A DNA stretch of 64,000 nt from Todiramphus chloris collaris (lineage: Eukaryota; Chordata; Aves; Coraciiformes; Alcedinidae). Made by a program: the position numbers and the translations under genes. Below are positions 12,901 to 25,700 of this stretch, piece by piece. The stretch lies in assembly GCA_025345505.1 (NCBI GenBank), contig JANVCC010000040.1:14989356-15053355 (forward strand), written 5' to 3'. Every line of letters begins with the position of its first letter. Within the stretch, counting starts at the first letter, position 1. Under the pieces are notes generated by a model that had not been told where the DNA came from, made no database searches, and worked only from the letters and a program-made list of their open reading frames with translations.

Positions 12901-13060
12901 CTGCCGCCGCCGTTCCCGTCCGGGGCTGTCGGGGCCGCTCGGCGCTGCGGTCGCTGCCCGCCCCGCGCTCTGCAGGGCCTTTGCCGTTCCACTTCTGCCC
13001 TCTAACGGGCAATGCGAGCTCCGCACCCGGCCCCGCGCTCTGGCTCCTGGGAATACCCGT
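12895..13060. promoter_or_regulatory. short CpG-rich unique segment beside the minisatellite
   Basis: Unique GC-rich sequence with many CpG (GCCGCCGCCG, TCGGGGCCGCTCGG) directly follows the repeat. It may be a small CpG island or only the repeat's flank. No TATA box, exon or splice donor could be assigned. Confidence 0.3.
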
Positions 13061-13513
13061 GCTGCTCAAATCCGTGGGCACGTCTCCATTTTCCCAGGAG
13101 TCTGCGTCAGAGAACGAGGCTTTGTCACGAGATCCGTTGTCCCTCGGAAGGGGATGATGGTTCAGAGCACTTCTTTTTGGTTTGTTTTTCCCCTGAGGAT
13201 GTGAGCTGCAGGGTTAAGGGGAAAGAGAAAAATCTCCGAAGGAAAGTAAAACTGAAGAGCAGAAATACGAGAATTCTTGGCCGTGTTTCTAGCCAGTATG
13301 GAGTAATGAAACTTTAAATTTTCTCAATTTCAGAGGCTAATTTCAAAGTTTCTGACCTCAAGATTTAGCTGGAGAGCTCCTATAAAATGATGGAGGGTGG
13401 TGGGTGTTAAAACTCTTAACTTATAGAAGGACTAGATATGTTGGAAGCATTACATTGAACCTGAACCAAGGAAGCCAGGTGGGTGCCAGATTTTTAAAGG
13501 CTCCTGTAAATGT

Positions 13514-14090
13514 TATAGAATCACAGTACCATTTCAGCTGGACAAGACCTCTGAGATCATTGAGTCCAACCATTAACCTAACACTGCCAAGCCCACCACT
13601 AAACCACATCCTTCAGCACCTCATCTACATGCCTTTTAAATACCTCCAGGGGTGGCAACTCCACCTCCCTGGGCATCTTGTGCCAAGGATCGACAACCCT
13701 TTCTGTGAAGAAGTTTTTCCTAACATCCAATCTAAACCTCCCCTGGCACAACTTGAGGCCATCTCCTCTTGTCCTATCACTTGTTACGTGGGAGAAGAGA
13801 CTGACCCCCACCTCGTTCCAACCTCCTTTCAGGTAGCTGCAGAGAGCGAGAAGGTCTCCCCTCAGCCTCCTTTTCTCCAGGCCAAACAACCCTGTTCCTT
13901 CAGACACTCCACACAAGACCCTTCACCCGCTTCCTTGCCCTTTTTTGGACACACTCCAGAACCTCAGTGTCTTTCTTGTAGTCAGGGGCCCAAAACCGAA
14001 CCCAGTATTTGAGGTCCAGCCTTACCAGTGCCAAGTACAGGGGCAAATTACCCCAGCATCGTTCCCTGACCTTGGCCTTCTCATTGTGTT
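13514..14090 (-). mobile_element. CR1 LINE fragment with ORF2 C-terminus (broken)
   Basis: The 3' terminus (TAGAATCACAG...GAGTCCAACC) is at 13514-13580 on the plus strand, so the element reads leftwards. Further right, minus-strand frames encode the C-terminal part of CR1 ORF2: FWAPDYKKD near 14020-13995 and the [16 protein letters not shown] block near 13780-13710. They lie in two frames, so the ORF is frameshifted. About 580 bp remain of a full element of about 4.5 kb. Confidence 0.9.
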
Positions 14091-17000
14091 CACTTTCTCC
14101 GACTGAAAGAAGCCAATTTGACTTTAAAACCATCAAACAAACCAGAAAAACATGGTGTATGTTATAGCTTCCCACGTAGCTTCTTGACTGCCTCTATGCA
14201 AACTGAAGATAGCATTTTTTTTCTTCAATCAGAAAGATTTGGCTCATGGAAAGACTGCCTCAGTACAACGTCCCAGAGTAGCTGGGGTTTCTGCTATTTT
14301 AATCCATGGTTCAGCATTGATCCTCCATACCCACGGCACATGGACGTGTGTGTCTGCATGCTGCACGTGGCACCAACCAAAAAAGTCAGAAGAAGCCTTA
14401 GTTCCCAGAGATGGCTAAGTTATTCTCTGTGTAAGAACCAGTGGAAGAGAAGATGGACATGACTGGCTGATGTCTCTGCAGCCTTGTACCTCCAGACTCT
14501 TTCAAGCTGCACCGGTTTACAAAAGACCTCGCTGGTACTCACTGAAGGACGGGCACCTTCAGCTCTCCTCACTCCTGCACGGTCCCCTCCATGTACAGAT
14601 CCATCGATCCAGCCCTGAACCCAAGACCTGCATCTCCTTGATGCCTATAAACGCCTCTCAGCTCATTGCATGGCCTAGACCACAGGATTCCTGAAGATTC
14701 CACACAGCCTTGTTTTCCTTGATCCCTCTAATTTCTTATCGAACCAGAAACCTCCCATTTCAATACAGATGCCATTCCTTACACTTTGGCAGCTTTTCCA
14801 ATCTCCAGCAGAGCTTCACAGCCCTGAATAAAGTGCAGCTGGTTTAGCGCACTCAACGAACTGCAAAGTTTCATCACTGAATTTAACCTCTTCTGCAGCA
14901 GTGCAGCTCTCCTCCTAGAGCCCTGCCTATCTAAGAGCTGTGTGCTCTTCTGTATCCCGGTCCTGTCTCGCTGATCACAGCCACAGATGTGGTGTGTGGA
15001 TTAGACACTGGGCGTCCATTGTGCCAGGAGGAGGGTCACCTGAAATGCAGAATGGGCGGGCAAGAGGCTGTTGAATGTTTCACACCCTTTGTGTGTTTTC
15101 TCTTAGATGTACTTGTGAGAAATGTGATCAATTCAACTCTTTTTTTTCTACAGGCTAAAGAACCACAGAAATCTTCTTTGAATACCTTGCTAACACCTCC
15201 TCAGCTGGCTCATTAAAACCTATGGTGGGGCATTGTCAAAAATGAGTCTTTTTTTGAGGAATCTGCCTGTGACCACCTCAGGCATCTTCCAGTGCAAACC
15301 AGTACCTTCAAACCTGCCCAAGCTAAATAAAGAGCGATGGGGAAGTCACACACCTCCAGGGGCTGGAGGCCAAAAACTCCATCACTAGGAGCAAACTTCG
15401 CCACTGCACTGCTGGGAGCTTCCCAGCAAAAAAAGCCCTTGCTGTTACAGCTGTCAGTACATAAATCCCTTTGATGTGTTTGTGTCAAAACCATTGATCA
15501 AGAAACAGTATTAATTAGACCTAATCCACACTTCGGAGGCACCAGAACATATCATCGTGGCCCGAGGGGGTTTAGGGCAGCAGAGTGTGTGTCTCAGCAA
15601 GGCTTCCTTAATTTTATCCTCAGGATTTTGAAGGTGTGAATGCAGAGAGAAAAAAGAACAGAGAAGAAAACAAAAGAAAAAGAGCAGCTTTGCAAATTTA
15701 ACCCTTCCCAGGCGCAGCTAGGGCACTGAGCTGTCTGCCAGGTGAAAACCCCCGTGACTGTGCCTAGACTGACTGAGTACACCCTGTAAGTTTGTGCCTT
15801 TGAGAAGAACCGTTGAAATCTCATGGAGGTACTAAAAAACTAACTGCAAGCGCAGCTATCTGCTTCTCGCAGAGCAACTGCATGGGCAAAGGGCTAAATA
15901 AGTAGGCTGGGTTGTTTACTGCTGAAAGGCAGAGTCTGAGGTCCCTGGCGATGCTGATCCCAACACAACTGGTTGCCTTGTCCCTCCACCACAGTGGTAC
16001 AAAACCAGAGAGAGAGCAGGAGGCCAGGAGCAGACAGGAGGAGCAGGCGTTTGGAAAGCACGGCAGGTTGTAGGCTCTGAGGAGTTAAAGCAACCAGAGG
16101 GATCTTAAACAAAACAAACAAACAAACAAAAAACATCCCCCCCCAAAGAAGAGCGAGGCATCAGCTCTCACAACAAAAATGCAGTTCCAAAATTAATGAG
16201 ATTTTGATAACCTCCCTGAAAAAAAATGGAATAGTTCCATTTTAACGTGTACAAAGACTCAAATCTTCATAAATATCCTATTAAGAAACTTGTGCTGCTG
16301 TTTCAGAGTTTCAATTGAAATACAGTGCATGAAGGTTGCCATAGCTACAAGCAAATTTTTAAATAACCATTTTTCAGCAGAGCAGCTGCAGCAGCACCGT
16401 GCAGACATCAGGGTGAGGTGGGGAAGCTGGAAGGAGGCTGACCAACTCCAAGCTCCCAGTCAAGTGATTCCGAGATTCTCACAAACACAGCTTAGAAACT
16501 TTTAATAGGCTTTCTGCTTTTTGAAGAAAATATTGCCCTTTGTTATTTGGCAGCACCCCAGCGCATGCTGTCAGCACTGCATGAGATCTCAGTCAAGAGA
16601 AGAGCTTTGCCTTCGTGCTGGAACAGATAAAAATTCCCATCGCTAGGCCCCTACCATGGTGCAAGTTCCCAAGCTCTGCAGGATGTGCTGTGGCCTCAGG
16701 TCTGCTCTTAAGGCTCTCTGCATAAATAGGTCGATTGGCAGCAATGTGCCTAAAAATGCTACAACAGGCACAGATTTCTGTACCCAGGGAAACTCCTCCT
16801 TCCCTTGTGATTTTTGTGGTCCTAACCCTGATGACGCTCACTGAATCATCGGCATTGGGAGGCATTTTCCCGTCCTGTAAGATCTCTGCCTGGCAGGAAA
16901 AGGCAAAGCAACTTTCTGATGAAGCAGAAAATGGGCATTTCTGCACTGTGGGCATCTGTTCAGAGGAGGGCTAGGCTGTGGACAACACTGACAGCCTCCT

Positions 17001-17779
17001 TTACACTCAAACCTTTCAATTGGTGATGTTAACTATGGCAAAATTCCTAGAAAACTTCAAACAGATTCGTTTGGTGTCCTCAGCCAAGCTTCTCCACGTG
17101 TCCCAGTCTATAAAATGAAAATAAATAAGGAATAAAATTTCTCACAGGAATACCAAGAGCTTTAACTTCAGCACAATAGTAATTGAATTGTTATCTATGG
17201 GAAGCGGGAACGCTTGGCCGGCTTTGGGTTTTGTCTCTAAACAACAAATTAGTGATCATTATTTAATACACTATTATCAATCGAAAAGAATCATCCCAGT
17301 GGTGATTATTTTTATACAAATGGTTTCATTTATCTACGGCTTGCTTCGAAGAGGTACCTCCACAGCAGAGTGGAAGTGCTGCCTGGTTCTTCGGGGTGAT
17401 GCACCAAGGCCTGTGGTGCTCTGAAATCACCTGCACAGCACCAGAGTTTGCAGACAAGCAACAGGTAGAATTCCGTACAGACCAATCTCCTGGGTGACGT
17501 ATTTTACTTCAAATCTGAATTTAAAATTTCCTTTGCATCTTGAAATGAAACACCTTCCTTTCCTGGTGACTGGGTGCTTGCTTGTTCCAAAACCAATAGC
17601 TTTTTCAACAGGCAGCAGACAACGGAATTTTGGTGGGGTAAAAGAGGAAGGAAGACAAAGGGGAGGAAAGTTGGAGAAAAGCTTTAAAAAATTTAGAAAG
17701 ATGAAAGTAAAAAAGTCCCATCTTGTCAAATTCTTTTAACAAATTATATTCTTTGACTAATTCCAAATAGACAAGCAAG
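14091..17779. other. non-coding stretch, no gene recognised
   Basis: No protein similarity or RNA gene was seen. An AAAC-rich microsatellite lies at 16105-16146. The stretch 17165-17340 is AT-rich with several homeodomain-type cores and may be conserved non-coding DNA. Confidence 0.5.
16105..16146. repeat. (AAAC)n microsatellite followed by a C-run
   Basis: AAACAAAC-type units are followed by ATC and nine C. Simple sequence only. Confidence 0.8.
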
Positions 17780-17903
17780 TGTTCAAGGCCAGGTTGGATG
17801 GGGCTGTGAGCACCCTGCTCTAGTGGGAGGTGTCCCTGCCCATGGCAGGGGAGTTGGAACTGGATGATTTTTAGGGTTCCTTCCAATCCTGTGATTCTGT
17901 GAT
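17780..17903 (+). mobile_element. CR1 LINE 3'-end fragment
   Basis: Plus-strand CR1 3' end: the tract GTTCAAGGCCAGGTTGGATG, then the conserved GTGTCCCTGCCCATGGCAGG block, ending in GTGATTCTGTGAT, the paired 8-bp terminal units. Length is about 125 bp, 5'-truncated. Confidence 0.92.
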
Positions 17904-18440
17904 CCGTAAGTGCCGGGGCAGTGTAAGACCCATCTTTAGCACAGGAAGGAAAAAAAAAGAAGTTGAAAAGTTCCTCACTTGAGAAACTAGACACTTCATG
18001 GCAGCCAGAAACATCTCGGTGCCTCAGTTAGGTGATGGCCCAGGCTGCTTCAGGCTTTGCCCAACACTGCTCTCCAGGTCAGCAGTGAGAGGCCAGAAAT
18101 GGAAAATATGGGTGACTACCAGAAAGACATTCTGGCAACCGTCTTTCATGATAACTTTAACCTCCTCTTTGTCAGTGCAAATATAGGTTAGTGCAGCAGT
18201 GCGGGAGGGATGCCAGTGAGCAGAGATTTCTATACTTGAGTGTGCGTATCCTGCCAAAGGGACAGACCTGCCAGGATATCTTTAGGTTTTAACTTTTCTG
18301 GGTTTTTTAACGGAAAGAAACAAAAGATAAAAAAAAGCACAACCTGCTGTATGGCTGGGCTGCCAGAAAAACAGATTGTGAGTCAGTAAAGACTAGTGAC
18401 CTTAGTCAGCATATTGTGACTCCATAGCTTTTAAGCTATG

Positions 18441-18631
18441 TTTCTTTTTTCTCTTCTCTTCTCTTCTCTTCTCTTCTCTTCTCTTCTCTTCTCTTCCCTT
18501 CCCTTCTCTTCTCTTCCCTTCCCTTCTCTTCTCTTCCCTTCCCTTTTTTCTTTTCTTTTCTTTTTTCTTTTCTTCTTTTTCTTTTCCTTTTTCTTTTTCT
18601 TTTCTTTTCTTTCTTTTTCTTCTTTTCTTCT
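18441..18631. repeat. ~190-bp pure pyrimidine tract, (CTTCT)n / (CTTCC)n
   Basis: An uninterrupted C/T run on the plus strand: a CTCTT-pentamer block, then alternating CCCTT and CTCTT pentamers, then TTTTC-rich units. Pure polypurine-polypyrimidine tracts with mirror symmetry can form intramolecular triplex DNA. Frames rich in Lys/Glu/Arg or Phe/Ser across it are artefacts. Confidence 0.95.
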
Positions 18632-19157
18632 GTTTCCTTTCCAAGGCAGATGAGAGGCTGGTGAAAGCTGCAGTCTTCATATACACACGCACGCTCCCGC
18701 TCCCAGTGAAGTGCTGCTTCTCTCCACTGTGCAGACATCAGGATTACTGAACCTGACAGAAGCTCATCATTTTCCTGGAAGCAAAAAGGGCTGGCAGCCA
18801 AAAAGCTGAGCCGTAGTTGGCAACAGCTGGGGTACCAAAGGTCAGCAAGGGCAAGGCACACGCAGGATAAAGAAGAAATGCAGAGGTTTAAGGAGAAGCT
18901 GATGGGAAGGGGGCAGTGTTTAATGCCGCAGAGCACGTTTCTCACCTTACCTGCAGTGCAAGACATGTGAACACCTCCAGAGCTGCTACTGCTGCGGCAG
19001 CTCCTCTCTCTCTCTGCCTCCCTCCACTCCCCTCTCTGTGTTGCTTTACCCTTTGTTTTCATTCTGCTTTTGAAGTAGTGCACAAGGTTTGCTTTTTTTT
19101 CCACCAGATTCAAGCACTATCTTGAAAGAGGGAGAAAAGAGTCCTGGGGGATGAGCT

Positions 19158-19197
19158 AAAAAAAAAAAGAAAGAAAAAAAAAGGAAGAAAAGAAAAA
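19158..19197. repeat. A/G purine-rich tract
   Basis: An A-rich purine run on the plus strand with scattered G, about 40 bp. Low-complexity sequence only. Confidence 0.8.
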
Positions 19198-22100
19198 TAT
19201 ACAGGGGAGAAAAGCCAAAACAACACAAGAGAGATGCCCTTGGAGAGGCAGGGAGGGATCAAGGATGAAGAAGTAGAGACAGAACATCAGCTCAGGGAGT
19301 GGGAGGCAGCAAACAGCAGCAGTGGGTGATACTGGGACACACTCCAACCAGAAGAAGAAGGGTGTAGGTGTTTGTCCTCATTTGTTTGTTGTGATTAGTA
19401 AGCAGAAAGCCACAAGTGAAGAGCAACAAGCATGCAACAGAATTCAGGACTGCTTCTCAATTTTAAGTGTTTGGACTCTCAGTTTATTTTGCAGACTATA
19501 TTGCAGACTGAAAGTAGCCTTGCTGCTCTTGTTCCAGGGGGATTCAGCTCAATGATTTATTCAGAACAAAATAAACAGAGTAAGATCTGTGAATAAGGAC
19601 CAGAAGGTGGCATAGATGAACTTGGAAAAGATATAGAGAGGGTACATCTGTTTAGCAAGTGCTTTACTTTACACAAAATCACTGTTTAATTCTATAGTAG
19701 CATTAACAAATACAGATGAATTCACCTGAGTGGCTCTGTCAGGAGGAAAAAATCCAAACTTCACTCCAAAATGACACATTTAGAGACCAGATTGAAAAGA
19801 TCACTTTTGTAAATCAGGGAACAGAAGAAGATGAGAAAATCCTTCAGAAGAGACTCCGTCACCAGAGCTGTGATGCTCTCCCTTCTGGTGCTTGTGCACA
19901 AAGCTGGTGAATTCAGTACGAACTTGTGTCAATTAATACCCGTAACACCTCGTACATCTGACAGAGCATCAGGAAATGAGGTGCTGAGCAGCTTTACCCT
20001 CAGCACCGTGACACTACATTAGGTCAGTGTGCTGAGAAGCACATAGCCCTGTGCAGGCTGACTGGGGTCGTGGGCTGCACATTGGGGCATCCTCAGAACA
20101 GTGAGGTAGAATAAATGCATATACTGCAAGGCAGCATAATTAGACAGATAGAGACTGTGTGCTAAAAATACTTTCTGTTCTGCTGGAAAGATACAGCAGC
20201 ATCAGCAGGACAGTCTGCGTCTTGAAAACTTATCTACTTTAAAGTTCCCAAGAAGAGCAAAATTGAGGATCCAGGTTCAAAAAGTAGGTTCAAAAGCAAG
20301 GTCCAAAAGTAACTACAGAAGGCTGCAACAAAGGAAGAACACATTGGATGGGTTGGTCGTTTGGGCGCTGAAAGGCAGTCTTGCTTCTGCTTTCAAAATA
20401 ACCCTATTCCTAATCGTTTTATCTGTTCTCGCTCACCCAGCAGCAATTGTAGAGCACAGAAAACCTCCAGGCAGCTTTGAGAGAAAAAAAGGCCTGAGAA
20501 GAACTCTGGGAGCAGCTCTTTCCTTACTATTTTTCACATGAACAGCTATGATCAGAACATCAGAACAGCAAGTATGCTCAGGACACAAACACCAACTGCT
20601 TTTCCAGTACACACGAGCTGTGCGACTGCTTCGCTACGCGCAAGCCCAATGTCCACGGCTCAAGCTCAAGTGCTGGACAGAAGTTTCATGACTTTCTCCA
20701 AGAGAGAGACAGTCTGTGGCACTTGGGGAGGTTCAGCACCTTGCAGGCATAGTTACTTACCATCTGTTTGGTAGTGGTAGCCCCTCTGCAGCTCAACAAA
20801 GGTGTGGTAATCTGGTGCCTGAATTTGGAGGGAGTGGGGAACACAAGCACAGCCCTGGCCCACCAGAGCAACCCCCTGGTTCTCTTCCCTCACTCACACA
20901 ATGGTGACTTGTTTAAACTACTTGTTTAATTTAAGATGACATCAACAGTGCTACTACTACCTCACAACTTACCGTAGACTTCTGAGGAAAAATAAAGCCT
21001 TACTTACACCACGTTTTGAGGACTGCCCTCGAAGAGGTGGGACTGCAGACTCCTGTACCAAAGACCATCGGGATGTCATCGGTGACCACCACACGCACAT
21101 CATCTTCTCTGCTGCATCATTGCCTGGAGCCTGGGCTTCATAATGAAGGAAGTGGATGAAGTTTTGTACCTTCAGCCATCTAATATCCGCCAGGCTGCCT
21201 GCGTGCAACATCGTGTACAACTCTTTTGTCACTCTTTTTTTCTTTTGCAGATTTTGCTAGCTCTGACCTCAAATTTCATTTCCCCTTCTGACAGAGATGA
21301 TAGAGGAAATGAAAGAAATGAAACTTCAGTATCATCCTTTGCTTCTTGTTTCTCTTTCTTGTTTAATGGATATTCCCACAGCAGGAGCTGTTGGAACTGG
21401 TGAGTTCTTCCAAGAACTATAGTTTCCAGACCAGTAAGCATGATACATTTCAGACAGCCGCAAAGAAACTCCTCAACCCCTGCAATAAAAAAATCTACAA
21501 AAAATCACATCAGTATGAAGGTACATCTGTATCCACAGGCAACAGTGATTATATCTGATTATTTTTACTGTAAATACATTTTCAGAATAAAAGGTACATG
21601 ACAGTGTTAAGCTACTTAGCTGAAAACACTGTTCCCTGCACCTGTGGGATTTTAGTATTTCTATGCTTTTAAGAGCGTTGCACCACAGGGATAAGATCAA
21701 TGCATGATCCACCTTACTGAGCTAGGAAACTGTAGTTTAGGAAGGTGGTATTATTGCAGGAAAGAAGCGGAAAGCTCCTTGGTAATGAGAACCCTTCACA
21801 TGCTTAAAAACCACAAATACTGTTTTCCTGATGCCTGAATAAAAAAAAAAATTGAACACAGATCCTTCAAGAAAAAAACCATCAGCCTGTGATTTGAATG
21901 AATCCTCCTAAAAGGGGATACTTGTGCTGCCCAGCCTTCAAGCAGCACACACTGATTGCACTAAAATCTCCCTAATCCAAACACTTTGGGAGCACATTAC
22001 CATCTTCAGGGAAGCAAATCTCTGTTTATGTCTGCTGATGGCTGGTGCAAATGCATATTCTATACAGTAACAACTGAGAGGTGGTTTTTCTCTGCGGGTG

Positions 22101-22530
22101 GGTATTGGGCATAAGACAAAGCAAAAGAAACAATAACTCTACAGCAGCAGAAACAGAGAGAGGAGGTTACAGCAGATTATCAGCTGGCAAACCTGGCATT
22201 CAGATTGGGAAGGTCCAAGGTTTCACTGGTCTGGTGCAGCTCACCAGTTCAATCAACAACGTGTCAGGGATTTATATGTAGACTCGGTAAAACTGAGAAG
22301 AAATGGCAGAGGGCATTAAAACAGTGAGCAGCAACACAGAGCCTATCAGCTAAGAAAAGATTCAAGCACGATTAGCTGCTTAACAGGAGAGAGCCTGGCC
22401 TTTGCAATGGCACCTCCCTGTAAAAATGATTCACGTCAGTTTTTCTTTCACTGCCACTTGCTGCTACCACCATCCGGAAGAGTCAGCGAATGATCAAGTG
22501 CTTCTGTGATCTCCTGCTATGTGAAGACAA

Positions 22531-22618
22531 AAATATCCAAGCTGAAGAACTGAGCCCCATGGGTCTGACAGCAGATTCAATTACAACCCATGGAATTCAG
22601 TTCTCAAAGCTGGGAATA
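22531..22618 (-). ncRNA. MIR146A: microRNA precursor mir-146a
   Basis: The minus strand carries the full 22-nt miR-146a-5p at 22606-22585, with seed GAGAACU. The opposite arm (22564-22542, ending CAGUUCUUCAG) pairs with it almost without break: AGCUUUGAGAACUGA against UCAGUUCUUCAGCU, and CCAUGGGU against ACCCAUGG. The loop is about 20 nt. The 3' arm ends as in mammalian miR-146a-3p but is otherwise changed so that the upper stem is nearly perfect. miR-146 is a known negative-feedback regulator of innate signalling that targets TRAF6 and IRAK1. Synteny agrees: in mammals it lies on the 3' side of PTTG1, on the PTTG1 strand, as here. This is the strongest RNA gene in the window. Confidence 0.96.
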
Positions 22619-22705
22619 CACGACATTCATTTCCAGGCTGTCCTGACGCGCGGCAGTAGCTCCTAGCGCCACGCGCTCTCCTCAGCTCCTGGCCTTCTTC
22701 CAAGG

Positions 22706-22725
22706 GCTGTAAAACACAAGAGTCA
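22706..22725 (-). other. candidate splice acceptor of the mir-146a host exon
   Basis: On the minus strand a T-rich tract (CTCTTGTGTTTTACAG) ends at 22707, with a branch-like TTTGACT just upstream. The exon would begin at 22706 and contain the hairpin about 90 nt downstream. Human pri-miR-146a is a two-exon transcript with the hairpin in exon 2, so the position fits. The use of this site is inferred. Confidence 0.4.
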
Positions 22726-25700
22726 AACCTTCACTGCAGCCAAAGCAGCTCTGCCCAGACGGTAGGTCAGAGGCAGAATAATGGCTCAAAGACATATATA
22801 TTGAAAAATAGGCCATTTTATATTTTCTTTTGGCACCGGGAGCAGCCACATACATAAACAGAATGTGCCCCAACACATAGCAGAATTCTGAGTAATAAAA
22901 AATGAGATTTATCGCCAAGGAGTATAACAGTATAATGTTTTGCACTTTTCTGAAAGCCTCTGAGAATTTCGAAGAAGTTATAAATTTCCTCCCCTTTTTT
23001 TTTTAATATGACAACATAGACACAGTGGGAAAACCTTCCAGAGTCGCCGGGCAATCTTTGTTAACAAACTCATTCATCCAGAAACGCAGAAGAAGGAAAG
23101 GTGGCACTGGTGAAGCCCTCCAGAGTCATCAGAGTCTGGGTGGCAAAAAGGCAAGAGGAAGCCTTCGATATCAGAGCTGTGTGGTTGTGCCCTGACACAG
23201 CTTTGCCTGATGTGACAACCTCATCCCACAGTGACAGTCTCACCCAAAGGCAGGAGTCCTGAGCTGCAGATAAATACCATTCAAATGCGCTGAAGATCAA
23301 AGCTGACATCTCAGACGGGAAACACCTCGTTGCTTCTGACAAACCTAAGAGAAGTCACAAGTTTCGTGAAACTTCATACCCCAAACTTGGAATTTTTGAG
23401 GAAAAGTAGATTGGATAAGATGTTGGATGATGCATTAATCTGTAAATTAGATGTTATGTCTGCATAGCACCATGTAGAAACAGTGTTGCTTTGGTTATGA
23501 AAAAAAATAATCAGACTTATTTGAAACATTTTAAACATTTCTTTGCTTCAGTGACATGAGGCATCACAAAAAAAAAAAATCCCTTTGGGTTCAATGAAAA
23601 GAAATATTTGGTCTGTAATAAAATATTTGGAGATCAAGGGGATTTCAGATTAAATCTTTTAGCCTTAAAAACTAAACTAAATTTACTTAACAGAGTGGTT
23701 TAAAGAAAACTAATTATTTGGGTTTAATATTGCTTTTCTTCAATTAGAAATAAGTATAATTTTTTTTAATAAAAATTTTGAATGAAAATTAGATAGTATC
23801 AAGGAGTACCTAGCTTTTCCCCGAGAAAGTAATTTGATTCAAAGTTGCAAAATATTTCCAAGTTCCTTGCTAGAAAAAGCACAATTTATTCTAACCAAAA
23901 ATTTGCCCAGCCAGGAATTGAAAGCTCCCCCAGTAAAGCTCACTGAAGACAGGGGTACCAGTGACTGTGCAGCCAGCACTGTGTGGATATGAAAACATTA
24001 TTCTTTGTACAGCCTCTCCTAGAGCAATTACTATCTGGTTTTCTAAATCGTTTAACTAGGAACCCACTCTTAAATTTATCTCTGCAACTTTCACCTCAAA
24101 TAAAGAGCAAACATCTGAGAAAGTTGCCATGACCAATTCTTGACAACCCCCAGCGATGCTTTTTCAGCCAGAGCACGGTGTTTGGCAGGCTGGCCAACAG
24201 CTCTGCTGCTGCGGTAGCCAACGGCGTGCCCGTGGCTTTACAGCTCTAATTGTTTTCTCAGGCTGTTGAACCAGTCATCCAAACAACAGAAATTAAAGAT
24301 ATGCTTCTTTAACTATTCCTCTTGCAAAGATTTTTGTAAAGTCACTGTGTTGTGGTGCCCACAGCCCAGCTCGGTCCCACTGATCTGTCAGCTGTCTCCC
24401 AGGCTTCTATTACAGGAAAGAAAAAGCACATTAACAAAAGCAGCATCTTGTTAAGGCCTTCAAATATGACACAGTCTTATCTGAAACTTCGGAGTAGGAT
24501 ACCACAGCCATAAACTGTGCTTGTCTGGTTTTTCCACTTGGTCACTGGAGTCCTGCTTGCTAAAGATCGTTTTTGATGTTGGGCAAGACGTTCACCAGCA
24601 GCCTGGCCCTTCTCTGGTAATCCCTCTTCCAACCTCAAGCAGGAAAATCAATCAAATGATCGTCAATGAAAACATGATGTGATAAACCAGAGCAGGGTCA
24701 GGAAGAATGAAGGCTAGAAGTGTCCAGGCCTTGGGACGGCACGCTAAGCACACGGCATTGCTGTAGAGTACCTGGGAGGAGTGGACGCTACCTGGGCACC
24801 GGCGTGGTCGGCAGGCACAGCTGCAGGCACCAGCTTTGGCCCTTGTTTGCATTGCACAACCAGGCACGCTCATGACAAGGGACAATATTGACTGCCCCTC
24901 CATGAAGCACAGCGGGTGGCCCTGTGGTAGCTCAGGGACGGCTGGGAGTCCAGCGACGGCAGCCTCTGCCCAGTCCAGCCAAGCCTGCCCCCAGCTCCCA
25001 GTGCTCACAGGAAGCTAAACCCACCTCTCCCACTTCCTGGTCAAGCTCCTGCAGAGCTACCACCTTCCAGACATGGAGAGCAGACATCCCCAGGACAGGG
25101 CCTCAGATGAATATGCTCTACGATTACCGTCTCAGACCTGGGAACCCACAGCACAGGCAGCTCAGCTCCTCCCAGAGTGCTGGGATGGATCTGTCCCAAA
25201 GGTCTCCCCGGGGAGGGCAGCCCAGCTGAGCACCCTACAGCATAGCTGGTGTTCGAGTGAAATCCCTAAAGGGCAGGTATGGACTGGTACAACCTCACCT
25301 TTCTACAGTCGCTTGCAAGATAAGTTAGCTTTAGAGGATTTTTGACTAAGTAGGAGAAAAGGTCAAACACTCTCTCTCAATTTGCCCGCTGAGTTTAATA
25401 TTGTCGCAGTGCATTAGTTCTCTCCGGTCTTAAAAAAACACACAATGCCAGTTTCATCCACGTTCTGCTTTGGCTTCTCATCAACTTCACGTGTGTCATC
25501 CTCTATCCTTCCAGTGTCATTCCCGGAGCAGCACCTCCTTCCCTCTGAGAACTCAGTTACTCAAGAATTAAGTTCAGGCATTTGCAAACAAGACAGCAGC
25601 CCGTAAAATTATATTGTTCTGCCTTTGCGAGAGCGGTGAGGAGGAGACTTTTTTCACCAGGCCATAAATCTACTGTTTGAAAAAACATTATTTTTCCCTA

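Larger units (their letters stand above)
17904..22530. other. non-coding stretch downstream of mir-146a
   Basis: No coding similarity was found. It contains the pyrimidine tract at 18441 and the purine-rich tract at 19158. It lies 3' of mir-146a on the microRNA's strand and may include the end of the primary transcript, but no polyadenylation site could be assigned. Confidence 0.45.

Noticed and set aside
12046..13081. Long overlapping open frames (up to 326 codons, His/Thr/Pro-rich or Val/Gly/Cys-rich) on both strands
   Set aside because: They are translations of the tandem repeat in several frames at once and show no family resemblance.
18402..19113. Open frames rich in Lys/Glu/Arg on the minus strand (225 and 96 codons)
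   Set aside because: They are produced by the pyrimidine tract at 18441-18631.
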